Assembly: GCF_009730915.1 (NCBI RefSeq)
Contig: NC_052475.1
Location: forward strand, 29,821,016-29,885,015
Direction of reading: 5' to 3'
DNA: 64,000 bases
Source of the DNA: Dioscorea cayenensis subsp. rotundata
Lineage: Eukaryota > Streptophyta > Magnoliopsida > Dioscoreales > Dioscoreaceae
The notes under the pieces are model-generated. The model was not told the DNA's origin, did not search any database, and saw only the letters and a list, made by a program, of their open reading frames with translations. This document shows, one piece after another, positions 27,691 to 40,648 of the stretch. A program made the position numbers and the translations under genes. Numbering within the stretch: the first letter of the stretch is position 1; each line of letters starts with the position of its first letter.

Positions 27691-28248
27691 ATGTTTTCTT
27701 TGCCATACAGCATTAAGTTTTGGACTTTATTATAATTGTGTCGGTGATTGATTAAAGTGCCTAAGAGATGTATTCCTATTTTGATTTTTGTGTTCAGAGC
27801 AATGAATTTCTTGATCAGTGATTAACATGTAAATAGTATGGAAAGTACTTGCAATTTGAATTTATCTTAAAATAAGTAGTCCTAAATAAAAGAAATTATA
27901 CACTAAAATTTATCGATTACATTATTTTAAGCTTTGATAGAATGCTAGTAAACAAAACTTATTAACGAGATGTTTTCTTTGACATACAGCATTAAGTTTT
28001 GGACATTATTATAATTGTGTCGGTGATTGATTAAAGTGCCTAAGAGATGTATTCCTATTTTGATTTTTGTGTTTAGAGCAATAAATTTCTTGATCAGTGA
28101 TTAACATGTAAATAGTATGGAAAGTACTTGCAATCTGAATTTATCTTAAAATAAGTAGTCCTAAATAAAAGAAATTATACATTAAAATTTATCGATTACA
28201 CTATTTTAATCTTTGATAGAATGCTAGTAAACAAAACTTATTAACGAG
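27691..28248. repeat. tandem duplication of a 279-bp unit
   Basis: Both units begin atgttttctttg (27691 and 27970) and run through ttataattgtgtcggtgatt to acaaaacttattaacgag. Segmental copy 1 has a single unit. A further inverted copy lies at about 23.9-24.45 kb. Confidence 0.85.
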
Positions 28249-28400
28249 AATACTTTGATCGTTTTACACACAAAAAAAAAAATCACTGTATTTTAATGAC
28301 TTAATAGAAGAGAAAATGCCATTTATGGACATTCATAGAACGTCCGCAGACAAACACATTAACCCTTAAGGTGTTACAGTGAGAACTAATTATGACTTAG

Positions 28401-28690
28401 GTTGGGTTGATTAGTTTAGTTTGGGGTTTTAAAATGTTTGTTGTAGGTGAGTAGAAATAGTGTTGGACGGTTGAAATTTGTTCAGTTACTGTGCATAAAT
28501 TGATTAAATGGTTCAGATCAAATTACTGTGCATAATTATGGGTTCGGTTGGGTTGATTAGTTTAGTTTGGGGTTTTAAAATGTTCGCTAGAGGTGTAGTA
28601 GTAGAAATAGTGTTGGACGGTTGAGATTTGTTCAATTACTGTAAACAAATTGATTGAATGATTCAGATCAAATTACTGTGCATCCCATTT
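28401..28690. repeat. tandem duplication of a 146-bp unit
   Basis: Units start at 28401 and 28547 with gttgggttgattagtttagt and end with aaattactgtgcat. They lie in sequence that copy 1 of the segmental duplication does not have, so they may be part of an unrecognised insertion at about 28310-28760. Confidence 0.8.
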
Positions 28691-29246
28691 TTTTTCTACT
28701 TATAAGCACAGTAATACTATAAACAGAGGTTGTTTGCATGCCATTTGGTAGAGAACTCTGTTTTTTTCTCTTTTTATAAATGTTTTATTAGCAATATTTA
28801 TATTTTATAATTGAAAATTTATTTTTAAAAACATAATAACCAAATAGTTGCGGTTATTATTTTAACGGTTGGTTTAATTATATGTTATTTAAATATCATA
28901 AACAATTAATTCACAACTCGCCTATGAATCTGTAATCATTTTTTTTAAAAAAATAGATAAACGATAAATTTATGAATCTATAATCATGAAATAATTTAAT
29001 TATTCATTAATTTATTTTTAAGAGAAACTTATTTAAAATCTTTTTGCCTTGTCAAGAGTCGTCACCATTTAACTAACTAATTCATATATTTAACTTTTTA
29101 TCAAGAATAATTAACTAACCAAGTACAAGACTTTCTCTATAATATGCATATTTATAAAAAGAACTATATATATATATATATATATAGTTGCTTATGACGG
29201 AGCATCCCACCAAAAACAGGCACTAAACTTCACTCTCCTTGAGACA

Positions 29247-29250
<4 letters not shown>

Positions 29251-29290
<40 letters not shown>
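29251..29290. repeat. (CT)n microsatellite
   Basis: About 20 CT units. Segmental copy 1 has only a short ctctctct at the matching place (near 20097). Confidence 0.9.
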
Positions 29291-29293
<3 letters not shown>

Positions 29294-29861
29294 GCATGCT
29301 TTTCAACTTCCAATGTTTTTTTTAAGGTCGAGAAAACTTATCATGACTTTGCATGGCCATTATGATCACTTACAAAGTAAACATGTAATAATGATAATTA
29401 AACAAATTAAACATTGGATGTATGTCTTAGGCGTTGAGAAAATTAAGTCAGATATATTATTCCTCACTTCCCATGCATGCCCACTATGATCATTGATCAC
29501 ACAAACACACAAAAGTAAACATTTAATAAAGCTGAGAAAGCTAGAGAATTATCTAACTTTGAAGAGACGGCCACTTTATTGTTTAATTATGGCAATCACA
29601 GATTTAGTTTTCGGATTATAATTAAGCGTTATTATATAATTGGCATGGAAAATAAAAATAGTGAGAACCATGCACTACATAAAGTAGGTTCTCACTTTCC
29701 AATGAGTGGCAGGAACAGGTTTAAAACCCCGTGTCCACAGCGTTGTATAGTACCAATTACTCATTACTCACTAGAATTAACTGAGTGCTAGTGTGAATTT
29801 TCATGGGAGAAATTATATATTTCATCTCGCAAGAATTGTATGGCATGATTGATAAAAGACA

Positions 29862-30812
29862 AGGTTGTTAGACCCAGCCCGGATATTGACCCGATTAAAG
29901 GCAGGGGTCAGGGGTTAATGGGTTCGACCGGATCGAACCGGGGTTGAACTGGGATCAATAATAAAATATAAAAAATATTATAATAATTAATAATGAACAA
30001 ATATAATATTAAAACTATAATTATAATATAACAAATTACTCAAATTTGATATTTAAATTGATAAATGACCTTATATGCACTAGTGTTTTCTAATTATATC
30101 ATTTATTTTTAAATTTTTTTAAATATTTATAAATTTAATATATTAATATATAATTATTGAACTTCTCTCGGTGTTTTTTATTTATTTGTTTGTTTATTGG
30201 TTGATTTTGTCCTAAGAAATTTAATTTACTAATTCTTATCTTTTATATGGATGATACATTTTATCAATAAATTATGTAACTTACCCAATTTCAATTGAGA
30301 TTTTATTTTGTTTTAAATTTTCTTATATTTTTTATTTAGTTAGAATATTTTATTTTTATATTTTATAATAAAATTATACTCATTTATTGTTTTATTTTTT
30401 TAATAAATTAAATTTTAGAAAGTATTTAGTATTTACATAACATATTAATAAATTTTATTTTTAAATGCTAATTTTTTTGTTGGTATGTTTATGATATATA
30501 TATATATATATATTTGTAATTCTATTTATTGATTATAAATTAAAAAACAATATTAATAAATATACATGATTTTGTAGTTTCTAATGAGAAAATAATAATA
30601 AATTATTAAATATCGTAAAAAAAAAAAACTCTAATATTGTGACCCGATTGACCCGGCCGGGTCAACCGGTTCCCGATTGAACCGCCCGGGTCACCGGGTT
30701 AACACCGGGTTTTTCCATATCCGGTTCAATGGGGTATACCCGGGCCGGCCACATGGTCGGTTCCCGGGTTTTCCGGTTGAACCGGCCGAGCCGGTCCGGG
30801 TCTGACAACATT
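29862..30812. mobile_element. non-autonomous inverted-repeat element, GTTGTCAGACCC ends
   Basis: The left end reads aaggttgttagacccagccc and the right end is the inverted form, ccgggtctgacaacattgg. The GC-rich subterminal regions are full of gaaccgg / ccggttc motifs, while the middle 600 bases are very AT-rich and non-coding. Flanks gataaaaga and gataaagat suggest, but do not prove, a nine-base target duplication as in Mutator-like elements. Absent from segmental copy 1. Confidence 0.65.
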
Positions 30813-32488
30813 GGATAAAGATGATAGTATATATGTCGATTGCGTGATAAAGTATGTGTAAAACGGAGTATCAATCCACAGAGAAAGAAGTGAATATTAG
30901 TAATGACTCTATACCCAAAAATAATAAACAACGAGTGATAAATGTGTGAATAAAAGCAAAAGGACACAAGAAAATACGAGAAATGATAGGAGAGAAATCA
31001 AAGAAGAAAACGATGTCCGGGAGTATCCCTTTAGGTTTATTAAGCATAGGACATTAGTTGTTTAAACATGCAATCTTATTTGAACCAAAAAGTTTTTCGA
31101 AATATACAAAACCTTGATTTCTCAGATGAAGTGTAACTGAATAAGTGCAGAGCTAATACAGATATCCACACAATCACATTAATATATACTTTATGAAATC
31201 TTATTGTGGACAATGATAATCTCTTAAGTAGATAATCTTTCCCCTAAGAGAGAGATTACCCCTAATCCGAATACAGAGCAAAATGTGATTTTTCCTAAAA
31301 TCCGCTCTACATGATTGCAAAAGAGCAGGGAAATTATCATCGATCCACTCAGAAGGATTGTGGGAGACAAAGTCTCCTAGATACCTTAACCAGAGATGTA
31401 CCCACTATCCTCTCGAATTGCGGTAAGTCTATGCTATGTGGGAATTTCTTCTCGTCAAGTAACAATACCAAGTATGTTTGCTAGGGCTTTCTCCTTATTA
31501 GCAATCAAGCATTTAATTACAGATATGATTGCAAATAAAAAATCCAACAACCAAAGTTAAGAAAATAAATCCTAGAGTTCAATTATGCCCAAATATGTAC
31601 AAATTAGCCCTCCATCAATGGAAGCCAAGCATTCAAGATACAAATAATGGGGGAGAACATGAAAGTCATGAAACCCCCTTCTCAATCTCATCGATAAAGA
31701 ATCGTCGGAGAAGCCCTAGTTAAGCTTCCATGCATGCCGCCAAGATGAGCTTGAGCGACTATGATCTTTAATCCCCTTCAATGTAAAGCCAAATCCCCCT
31801 TGAAATTGCTCCCTAAATGTTGGAGATTTCTCTCTTATCTTCCTCAACCTTGCTTCCAAGAATCGCCCCTAAAGAATAGAAGAATAGAAGATACTCTAAA
31901 AATCTTCATAAGTTCTATTTATACCCGACTGCTTAAGGGGCGCTTATGGGTGTAAAGGCTAGGTCATAAAGGAGCTGGAGGAGATGACCGCGAGCCTTAT
32001 GGGACGAGTTACAGCCGTAAGCCCCATCCATAAGGTCTTCTGTTTGTGTTGCGGTCCAACTTGCAGCCGTAAGCGCTGGACCGTAAGCTTCACTGTTTTG
32101 CTCCTCTGGATGGTACTTACGGGCATCTTTACGAGCATAAACCTTACGCCTAAGTTCCTCTGAATTGGCTTTAAATCCACCTTATGGGCATAAACATGCC
32201 TGCAAGATCTTCTGGAATTGACTTAAGGCCGTAAGGACGACTGTATGCATGTAAGCTACCCATGCCATTTTGCCTTGTCTTTCTTCTAATGATGTTGAGA
32301 GAACTCCAACTTCACCGTTTAAGGTCTGAAATGTTTTTTTTTGTCTCTCTCGTCTTTAAATGACACTGCTCTAAGCCTGTTAATGCACAACACACTATAT
32401 TTAGCATTGCATTTCACAATATGGTTGTAATACATGTCAATTAAGTGTATAAATTGATATAAAATACATGAAAATTGTACACTCATCA
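30813..32488 (-). mobile_element. LTR-like repeat copy B, inverted relative to copy A
   Basis: On the minus strand it starts TGATGAGTGTACAA at 32488 and follows copy A (24937 onward) throughout, including the CTTACGGGC-rich part (32.25-31.93 kb). It has no coding parts. It abuts the inverted-repeat element at 30812. Both are absent from segmental copy 1, so both arrived after the duplication or were lost from copy 1. Old, non-coding. Confidence 0.55.
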
Positions 32489-32629
32489 AGGATCGAGGAG
32501 ATTTATATCATGAGGTTATAATTTATGATATACCATCTTAGGCGCAAGTAGCAGATCTTCATTGCCCACATATTACATGTCTCACATGACAAATCCTTAA
32601 GAGGTGATTAAACTACCGTAATTGATGCA

Positions 32630-32632
<3 letters not shown>

Positions 32633-32691
<59 letters not shown>
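32633..32691. repeat. (TA)n microsatellite
   Basis: About 28 TA units at the point where similarity to segmental copy 1 has resumed; copy 1 has no such run at the matching place. Confidence 0.9.
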
Positions 32692-32694
<3 letters not shown>

Positions 32695-33373
32695 CTTTTG
32701 ACATCTTCAGTGGGTGGTGCTTGTAGCCTATTTGAAAAATAATATAAATAAATAAAGTAATAAGTGATTTGGAAATATAACAAGAATGCCAATCCAAAAT
32801 TAATTACATGAACTTCATTCAACATCTATAATATTAATAAATTAAAAAGAAAAGCAAACGCATCATTGACATAAAAACAAAATCCAAAATCAAAAAGCCA
32901 CATTGTTATTATTTAATTCTCTCTATAGATGAACATTTATTTAACATGATTTATGCCTTCTTAAATAATTAGATTGATTTGCCACACTATTAATTTAGAT
33001 GAATATCTAACTTTTTTTTTAAGATATGAATCAATTAATAAAAATGATTAAAATCAGTCACATCCAAATTCAACTAGGTCTTCATCTAATATCCTATCAT
33101 TCTCTGTAGTCCACTTTGTTTCTGAGAAGACTTTTGCTTTAATTAAAATAACATAATTAGCCCACCTTATGCATTAAAATAAAAGAAAAAGACATTCACG
33201 CAAAGTTTTACCAAGTATGAGTAGCAATTATTATTCATCAACATGAGAAACTCAACTAGGACATCATCACTTTGAGCTTCACAAGCACATTATATCATAG
33301 TGCGAAATTAAGGCATACAAATCATACTGCTGTTGATAATAATTAATCCAAAGACCAAGTCTGGAATAAATTA

Positions 33374-34608
<1,235 letters not shown>

Positions 34609-34680
34609 TCACTCCTTAATTCCTTTCTTCAAGTTTCTAACTGATAATTAGTTTGATGATCAACTTCATCCTTCAATGCG

Positions 34681-34688
34681 CATTTATA
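34681..34688 (-). promoter_or_regulatory. TATA-like box of peroxidase copy 2
   Basis: The minus strand reads TATAAATG about 76 bases upstream of the ATG at 34605. Directly upstream is cacacgtc, an ACGT-core motif of the kind bound by bZIP factors; regulation by such factors is inference. Confidence 0.65.
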
Positions 34689-34872
34689 GACGTGTGGTGT
34701 AGGAGATTTTGCAAGTACACCCCTAGAAAAACATAGAATATTCTGAGGTATGTGTTTTACTAGAGTTAATTGACTAATAATCCTTTAAGAAAAGTTTTGC
34801 TTCTTTAATATTCATAATAAAATACAAATAAAACTTTCTTGGGTGGAGTAATAGTAACTTTTGGGTTTTGTT

Positions 34873-36641
34873 TATCTTTGCTTTCAGGTCAAGTATTGCA
34901 TGGGTTCTTCATCATGCATGCATGCATGGATAGTGGTGGGCGGCTAAGTTCATGTTAATTTATTAATGAAAGGACGATATATGTAAGCTTGCAATAAGAG
35001 AATGTTGGGAGAGTTTATTAGGAATGTCTTTGCTTTGAAGGGATAAATATATAGAACAAGATAGTTGTCATTTGTCTTTTAGCATTAGCTAGGACATGCA
35101 GTAGTGCTACTAATTAAAAACTACTTGATTTATGTTTGTAGTGTCCAATTCAAAGTTGGCCGCTTGCATTAAGGTGATCAGAAGTTTAAATTAGTGTAAA
35201 TTAGTGCTTGCATGTGTTCATTGTGTTGTTTAATTGCTTGTCAATTTAAGTAGATGTCCACTTTGTTAGAAGAGCTAGCTAGTGGAATATTCCATGCATT
35301 GGAGGTGCATGAATGGTAGAGGATGATTCAAGATAAGGTTTACCTATTTTTGATTCTAATGATTTTTTTTAATATGATAGTTGATCTTATCCCATTTCAC
35401 AGTTTATATATAAATGAAACATGGATAAATAACTTAATATTTTGATATAATTAGAATGATGTGTGCATGTGATGATGGAAGTACAAATTGATGGGAAAGA
35501 TTAGAAAAATACAGATTAAAAAAAGGAAAAAAAAAATCAAATTAATGATGGGCAAAGGCTACCAAGAACCAAAGAGTTATTGTAAAAAGGTTTATTTATT
35601 TATTTATTCATTTATTTTGAAAAATGCATAAAGTGTTCTCATGAATATGGACATAATGACCCATCATTTTTTTTTATTAAGTAGACAAATCATAAAATCA
35701 AAAGCATGCATGAATTTTTTATATATTACCACATCTTTTACTGTGAAGAGATTTAACTCTTTATCTTTGTTAATATGTAAATAACTTAGTGTCAATAGGG
35801 TTAAGGAACAATTAGTTATTTCATTATTTTCCTCCAATTAAATTTTAAACTAATTTTTATTTTTTTAATTAATTTTTAATTGTATATGTTGAATAAAAAT
35901 GATATATATTGTATTTGTATACTTATTTAATTTTTTAAATATTTATTTAAATCGATATTAATCATATCCAAATTTGATCAATTTCAATAAGCCTTTTTCC
36001 CTCCCATTTAATGATTATAAGCTTTTACTTCACCAGTGTACTATAAATGATAGAAACAAGTGAAAGAAGCAGCACTCAATGGTGAAAAGTTAATAAGAAA
36101 AATCGCTACATTATAATTAAAAACTATTTCTTTTGTTCTTTTTTATCTGTCACAAATGCATGTTCTTCCCTATATGTCATTTTCTAAATATCAAAAATAT
36201 TTAATATTATTTTTTTAAAAATTACCCTAAACATTTTATTCAATTTTCCTTCTTAAAATTAAATATGAAAAAAAAATACAAAAATATAAATTAATGATGA
36301 TTTTGAAAAAATAACTAATTTTTTACAAATAAAAAGAACGGAAGAAATAAACAAATAAAACCGCAAATTATAAACACAAATCATAAATACAAATAATTAT
36401 TAAAAAAACACTTAAATTTCCCTGTGTTTTTTTTTTATCCTTTCCTCTGTTTTCCCTCGGTGCTACAATCACAACAAGATACAAAATTTATCTAATATTT
36501 ATGCAAAACATCAACTATCAGATCAACAACATTATGCCCATGAATGATCATTTACCTATTTTACATATAAATATAAACACGCAAAAAGACCACAGAGCAA
36601 CTTGCCACAAAAAATTTCTCTTACAAAATCTTGAATATGCA
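34873..36641. other. intergenic between peroxidase copy 2 and CNGC
   Basis: AT-rich sequence, about 1.8 kb. I find no coding exon. A reversed element-tail-like motif (tttattaagtagacaaatca) lies near 35677. Confidence 0.5.
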
Positions 36642-37607
36642 TCAGAGACTAGGATGAACAGATCCATGGCCGGAGCCCGAACTACTCGCCCGCTTCAACT
36701 GCCTCTGTTTCTGTCGATACCTCCATGCAACCTGAATGCGTATGGCCGCAATTGTTCTCCAATACGGAGATTTCGACCTGCATTCCAGAGTTAATCAAAC
36801 ATTACTGCAATCAATGTTTATGAATTATTTGTGTTTGGATTTTGTAGTTTCACTTCCTACCAAACTTGTATCAGTATCATCTGTAATTACCTCATTTCCC
36901 CTTTAACTTTCGGGTTTCGCAAGACCCGGGCGAACAATGCAGTGACATCTTCAAGATCTGCAGCTCGGAGCGCAAATGCTTCAACATTAGTCAAGCATCT
37001 AACCGTTCTACTCGACAGTAGTTGTGTTATTGGAAGCTTAATTTTCCCTTCACCTCCATCTGGTGATTAAAAGCAAATTGAATTTTTAGGAAACTAAAGC
37101 AATAGTGTGTGCATAAAATTGATACAAAAGGTAACATCCCAATATATTTAACTCGTACGTTTGCTGATAGAGAAGTGTTCGAGGCACCATGATAACAGCT
37201 CTTCACCGCATACATCGCCTTCTGACAAGGGAGCCGGAATTCCATCCTCTCCAATGCTCTCAAGCTTACCTCTCACAATGAAAAGCATTTTTTCAAGTGG
37301 TCCTCCTTTATACACAATATGACTTCCACCAATGAATATCTTTGGGATTAATTTCTCATAGATGGCATCAAGCAATGGCTCATCCATTTGAGAGAAAATA
37401 CGAACCTGCAAATAAGTTTCACACTTGAGATAACCGATTTTGACAACTAGCAAGCAAAACACTGGAAGACTTACATTTTTTAGGAACTTGAAGAAATGTC
37501 GACGGATTTCTCTTTGCAAATCATCCGGTAGATTTTCCATCAGTTCTCTTTCATCAACCCCTCGAGTTGCCGCCCAACTAAATCGTTCAGCCTGTCTTAC
37601 TTGTCTA

Positions 37608-37638
<31 letters not shown>

Positions 37639-40161
37639 TATAAACAAACTATAGAACTAGTTTACAACTTGACTAAAAGAACAAGAAATAAATTGCTTGT
37701 CATGGCTATGGTTAATATTTTAAAATGTGTACTCATGCATTTTTACAAACCTCCTTAGTTCTTCTGGCAAACGACGATGTCTCATCCACTGTTCGACATC
37801 ACGTCTTCTTAGTTGCATTTCCAATTTTCTTCAAAAACAAACATAATGTATGTATATAAACAAAACAAATGAACTGGTTTGTTTGCATATTTGCCATCAC
37901 TTGTGTGTAACAATTATCATTACTCTCTTGCCAATAATAATTTGGGCATACCTTCTTTCAAGACCTTGAAGAAAGTTCTGCATATTTCCAATTAGTAATG
38001 CGAATAGGAGCAGTCCCAATCCGACAATTGCCATGACAAACAAAACTTCTCCTTCAAAATAACTTGGGGCCAGATTGCCAGCCATTGTGCTAATTTGCTA
38101 TCCACAAACAGTATCAGTAAAAAAGAAAATGAGAACTGAACTTGGTATCAGAAGAATTTCTAGAAACTGCAGAAATGAAATTCACAAATACGTCTTTCAA
38201 CAATCAATATTGGCAGGATTTTGATTTCAACAAAAGTACAGTTTATCAATGAAACTAGAAGTGAAGAAATTAGTACCAGAAAACCCCAAAACAAAGAATA
38301 AAGGTAACGCCGAATAATGCTACGTTCTGCAGTCAAGAGAACAGCCTGCTGATACACTCCATACTGGAAACTGCCAGTAGTAGTAAAACAAGCACTAGCA
38401 TTTCCATTATTTCGCCAATCTTGCCAACTCTCTCCTTTTGAATTAAACAAGTTGATATTGTTCCCACGTCCACAATCAATGAACATGTTACAATACTTAA
38501 CATTAGATCCAGAGCATGCCTCATGTAAGCATTGATTTACCCTCTGCACAGAAGAAAGAAAATTCATAATCAAAATTAAAGGAAACGGGTAAAGCAAAGT
38601 TTATCATAGCTAAAATTTTATATGAAAACTAAGCTGGCGTGCTCAGTAACCTGTAAGCCAAAGAGGTACCAACAAGAACCCACAACATGTCCGGCCAAGA
38701 CGAACAAGAGAAGATTGATGATGAAATTAACCCATGACGATTCGAATATGAAGCCACTAGTTGACTCCCCAGCAAGCAATGGGAAGAATCGATAAATTCT
38801 TGGAATATATTGCAGAAGAACAACAGCACGTATAAGATTTTTCGCATAATTTGCAGCTGATGATCCCAGATATCTTGGGATAACGAACAATATAATAACC
38901 TTGATCAAGGAAACAAGAGAAGAGATGTTATCAGTTTATCATAATCAAACAACTAATAGGTAATAAATAACATTCAAATTTCAATAGCTTGCAGTGATGA
39001 ATACAGTCTATAATGAATTAAGTGATTGAAAATGAGAATCAACCAAATAAACTAAAATTCAATTAGTGTTAACTTTGGTGAAATGTTTACCTGAGGAAGG
39101 GGAAAGACATTGTACAGATCGAGCAGAAAATAACCACGAAGATAGTGAAGAGCAATTTTCTTAGGTTCAGCGACAAAATCCCCAGCACCAACAACACGAG
39201 ACTCAGGATTAACATAAGCCAGCCTAAACTGCAGGAAATAATTCACTCATATTCAGAACAACAAAAACACAGAACATGGAAAAAGAGAAAGAAAGAAATA
39301 AAGAGTTGAAGAAAGACTATTTAAGAATCAAAGGCTTGAATGACAAAAATAAATAAGCAATTGTTACCTGAAGAAGCATGTGTAAAAGGTAAACAAAATC
39401 AGTCACACTTCGGACAATAGCGATGACTATTGCGAAAGACCAGTTAAGAACAATACACATGTTATCCTGTTGGTCATTGAAGACAATAGATGTTTGAAAA
39501 TCTAACCACAAACAATTCAATGCAAACAAAATCCAAAATGTACCTGTTGTGTCCGAAAGAGGAAGAAGAACAATGGATCAACGAAGACTGCTAACAAACA
39601 AAAAATCACAAAACATCGGTTCCATTTTTGGACTACACCTGTGTGGGGATTCATAATTGGCAAATATGGACAGAGAAATGAAAACGATTTCCAAGCCCAT
39701 TGTTCAGTTTCCCCATTAACATTGTTATTCTTCTGTTCAAGCAAAATCAAACATAAATTCTCAAACATTGTTCCACATCATAAACATGATAAAGTTTGTA
39801 ATCAGATGAAGAGCATGATTATAATTACCTTATTATCAACCTGACAATTGGTAGCCCTTTTGGTTTTATAAACAGCAGGACATACAACACAATTAGGATC
39901 ATTACATAAACCCAAAGGACCAGACCTCAAGAGGTGTTCATTTCTTCGGTTACCATTATCATCCATTGTTATTTGATGAATCATTCCGTTTTCCTGCTCT
40001 ATACAAGAAGTATCACCAGAAGGTGTTATGCGTGATGTTACTCTGAGTAAAGGTCCAGTATGAGACACTAAAGCATTTTCCTCTTGATACAAAGCATTCA
40101 TCGGTATAGATACCGAAGAACTTCGATGAACTCTTCTCACCATCTCAATATCATTAGCCAT
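36642..40161 (-). CDS. CNGC20: cyclic nucleotide-gated ion channel, CNGC19/20 type
   Basis: A plant cation channel, probably carrying Ca2+, with a cytosolic cyclic-nucleotide-binding-like domain and a calmodulin-binding IQ motif. Twelve exons: 40161-39829, 39732-39544, 39466-39368, 39228-39091, 38899-38651, 38543-38277, 38097-37952, 37828-37751, 37604-37475, 37405-37159, 37059-36891 and 36777-36642. All junctions are GT-AG with matching phases, giving 726 residues, close to the 764 of Arabidopsis CNGC20. The N-terminal SGPLGLCNDPNCVVCP block (about 80-96) is typical of the CNGC19/20 clade. Helix S1 is in exon 2, and the pore reads FWGFLQISTMAGN with an AGN filter (about 422-434). Next are the C-linker (LEMQLRRRDVEQWMRHRRLP), the binding domain in exons 10-11 (GDVCGEELLSWCLEH) and the IQ motif near the end (IRIQVAWRYRQKQ). 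The C-terminal tail is short. In Arabidopsis CNGC19 and CNGC20 act in immunity and cell-death control. The exact orthologue number is inferred. Confidence 0.93.
37607..37636. repeat. (ATC)n microsatellite at a splice acceptor
   Basis: Ten or so ATC units (GAT on the coding strand) end right at the acceptor of CNGC exon 9 (coding strand gatgatgtag|acaag), taking the place of the usual pyrimidine tract. Confidence 0.85.
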
Positions 40162-40208
40162 TTCTCAACTACCAAAGCAGTATGAAAACACCCAAACAAT
40201 GAACAACA

Positions 40209-40442
40209 CCTGAACAAATTAAGTTAAGGATTGAAAAATTGAGCATGTTGAATCATCAAAATGAGACTAACAAAGGATTGAACTGAAATAGAAACAAGAA
40301 CAACATGAAGAAGAAACATGGATTGAAACTAAAAAAATACAAGCAATAAGAACATGAAAAACCAGGGATTGAGCTGAAGTACACATGGATAAACTAAATA
40401 TTAGCATCAAACAACATCAAAAGCAAGGGAACAGATCAAACC
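40209..40442 (-). other. probable 5'UTR intron of the CNGC gene
   Basis: On the minus strand a donor-like ctccag|gtttgatc (exon ends 40442) and an acceptor-like tttgttcag|gtgttg (exon resumes 40209) frame a 232-base intron upstream of the ATG at 40161. This would put the leader exon at about 40442-40550. Sequence motifs only. Confidence 0.4.
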
Positions 40443-40648
40443 TGGAGCACTTGATGATATATGACAAAGTCCACAAAATCGATTACAAGCAGCAAGCGGA
40501 GAGAGGGTTTAGTTCAAAGTAGTTGTGAAGAAATAGACTTATTATTTATTAACAGGAGCTTGGTAGCACTTGGCAGTCTTGTGATATAGGCAGCTTCTTT
40601 GGAATCTTCATACCGAGTCAAAGTCCAAGTCAATAAGGCATGCCCTTG

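Noticed and set aside
30662-30967. 101-residue minus-strand frame
   Set aside because: It spans the end of an inverted-repeat element and an LTR-like repeat; no family resemblance and clearly made of repeat sequence.
37440-37643. Small plus-strand frame ending in a poly-His run
   Set aside because: It is the complement of CNGC exon 9 plus the (ATC)n repeat, not a gene.
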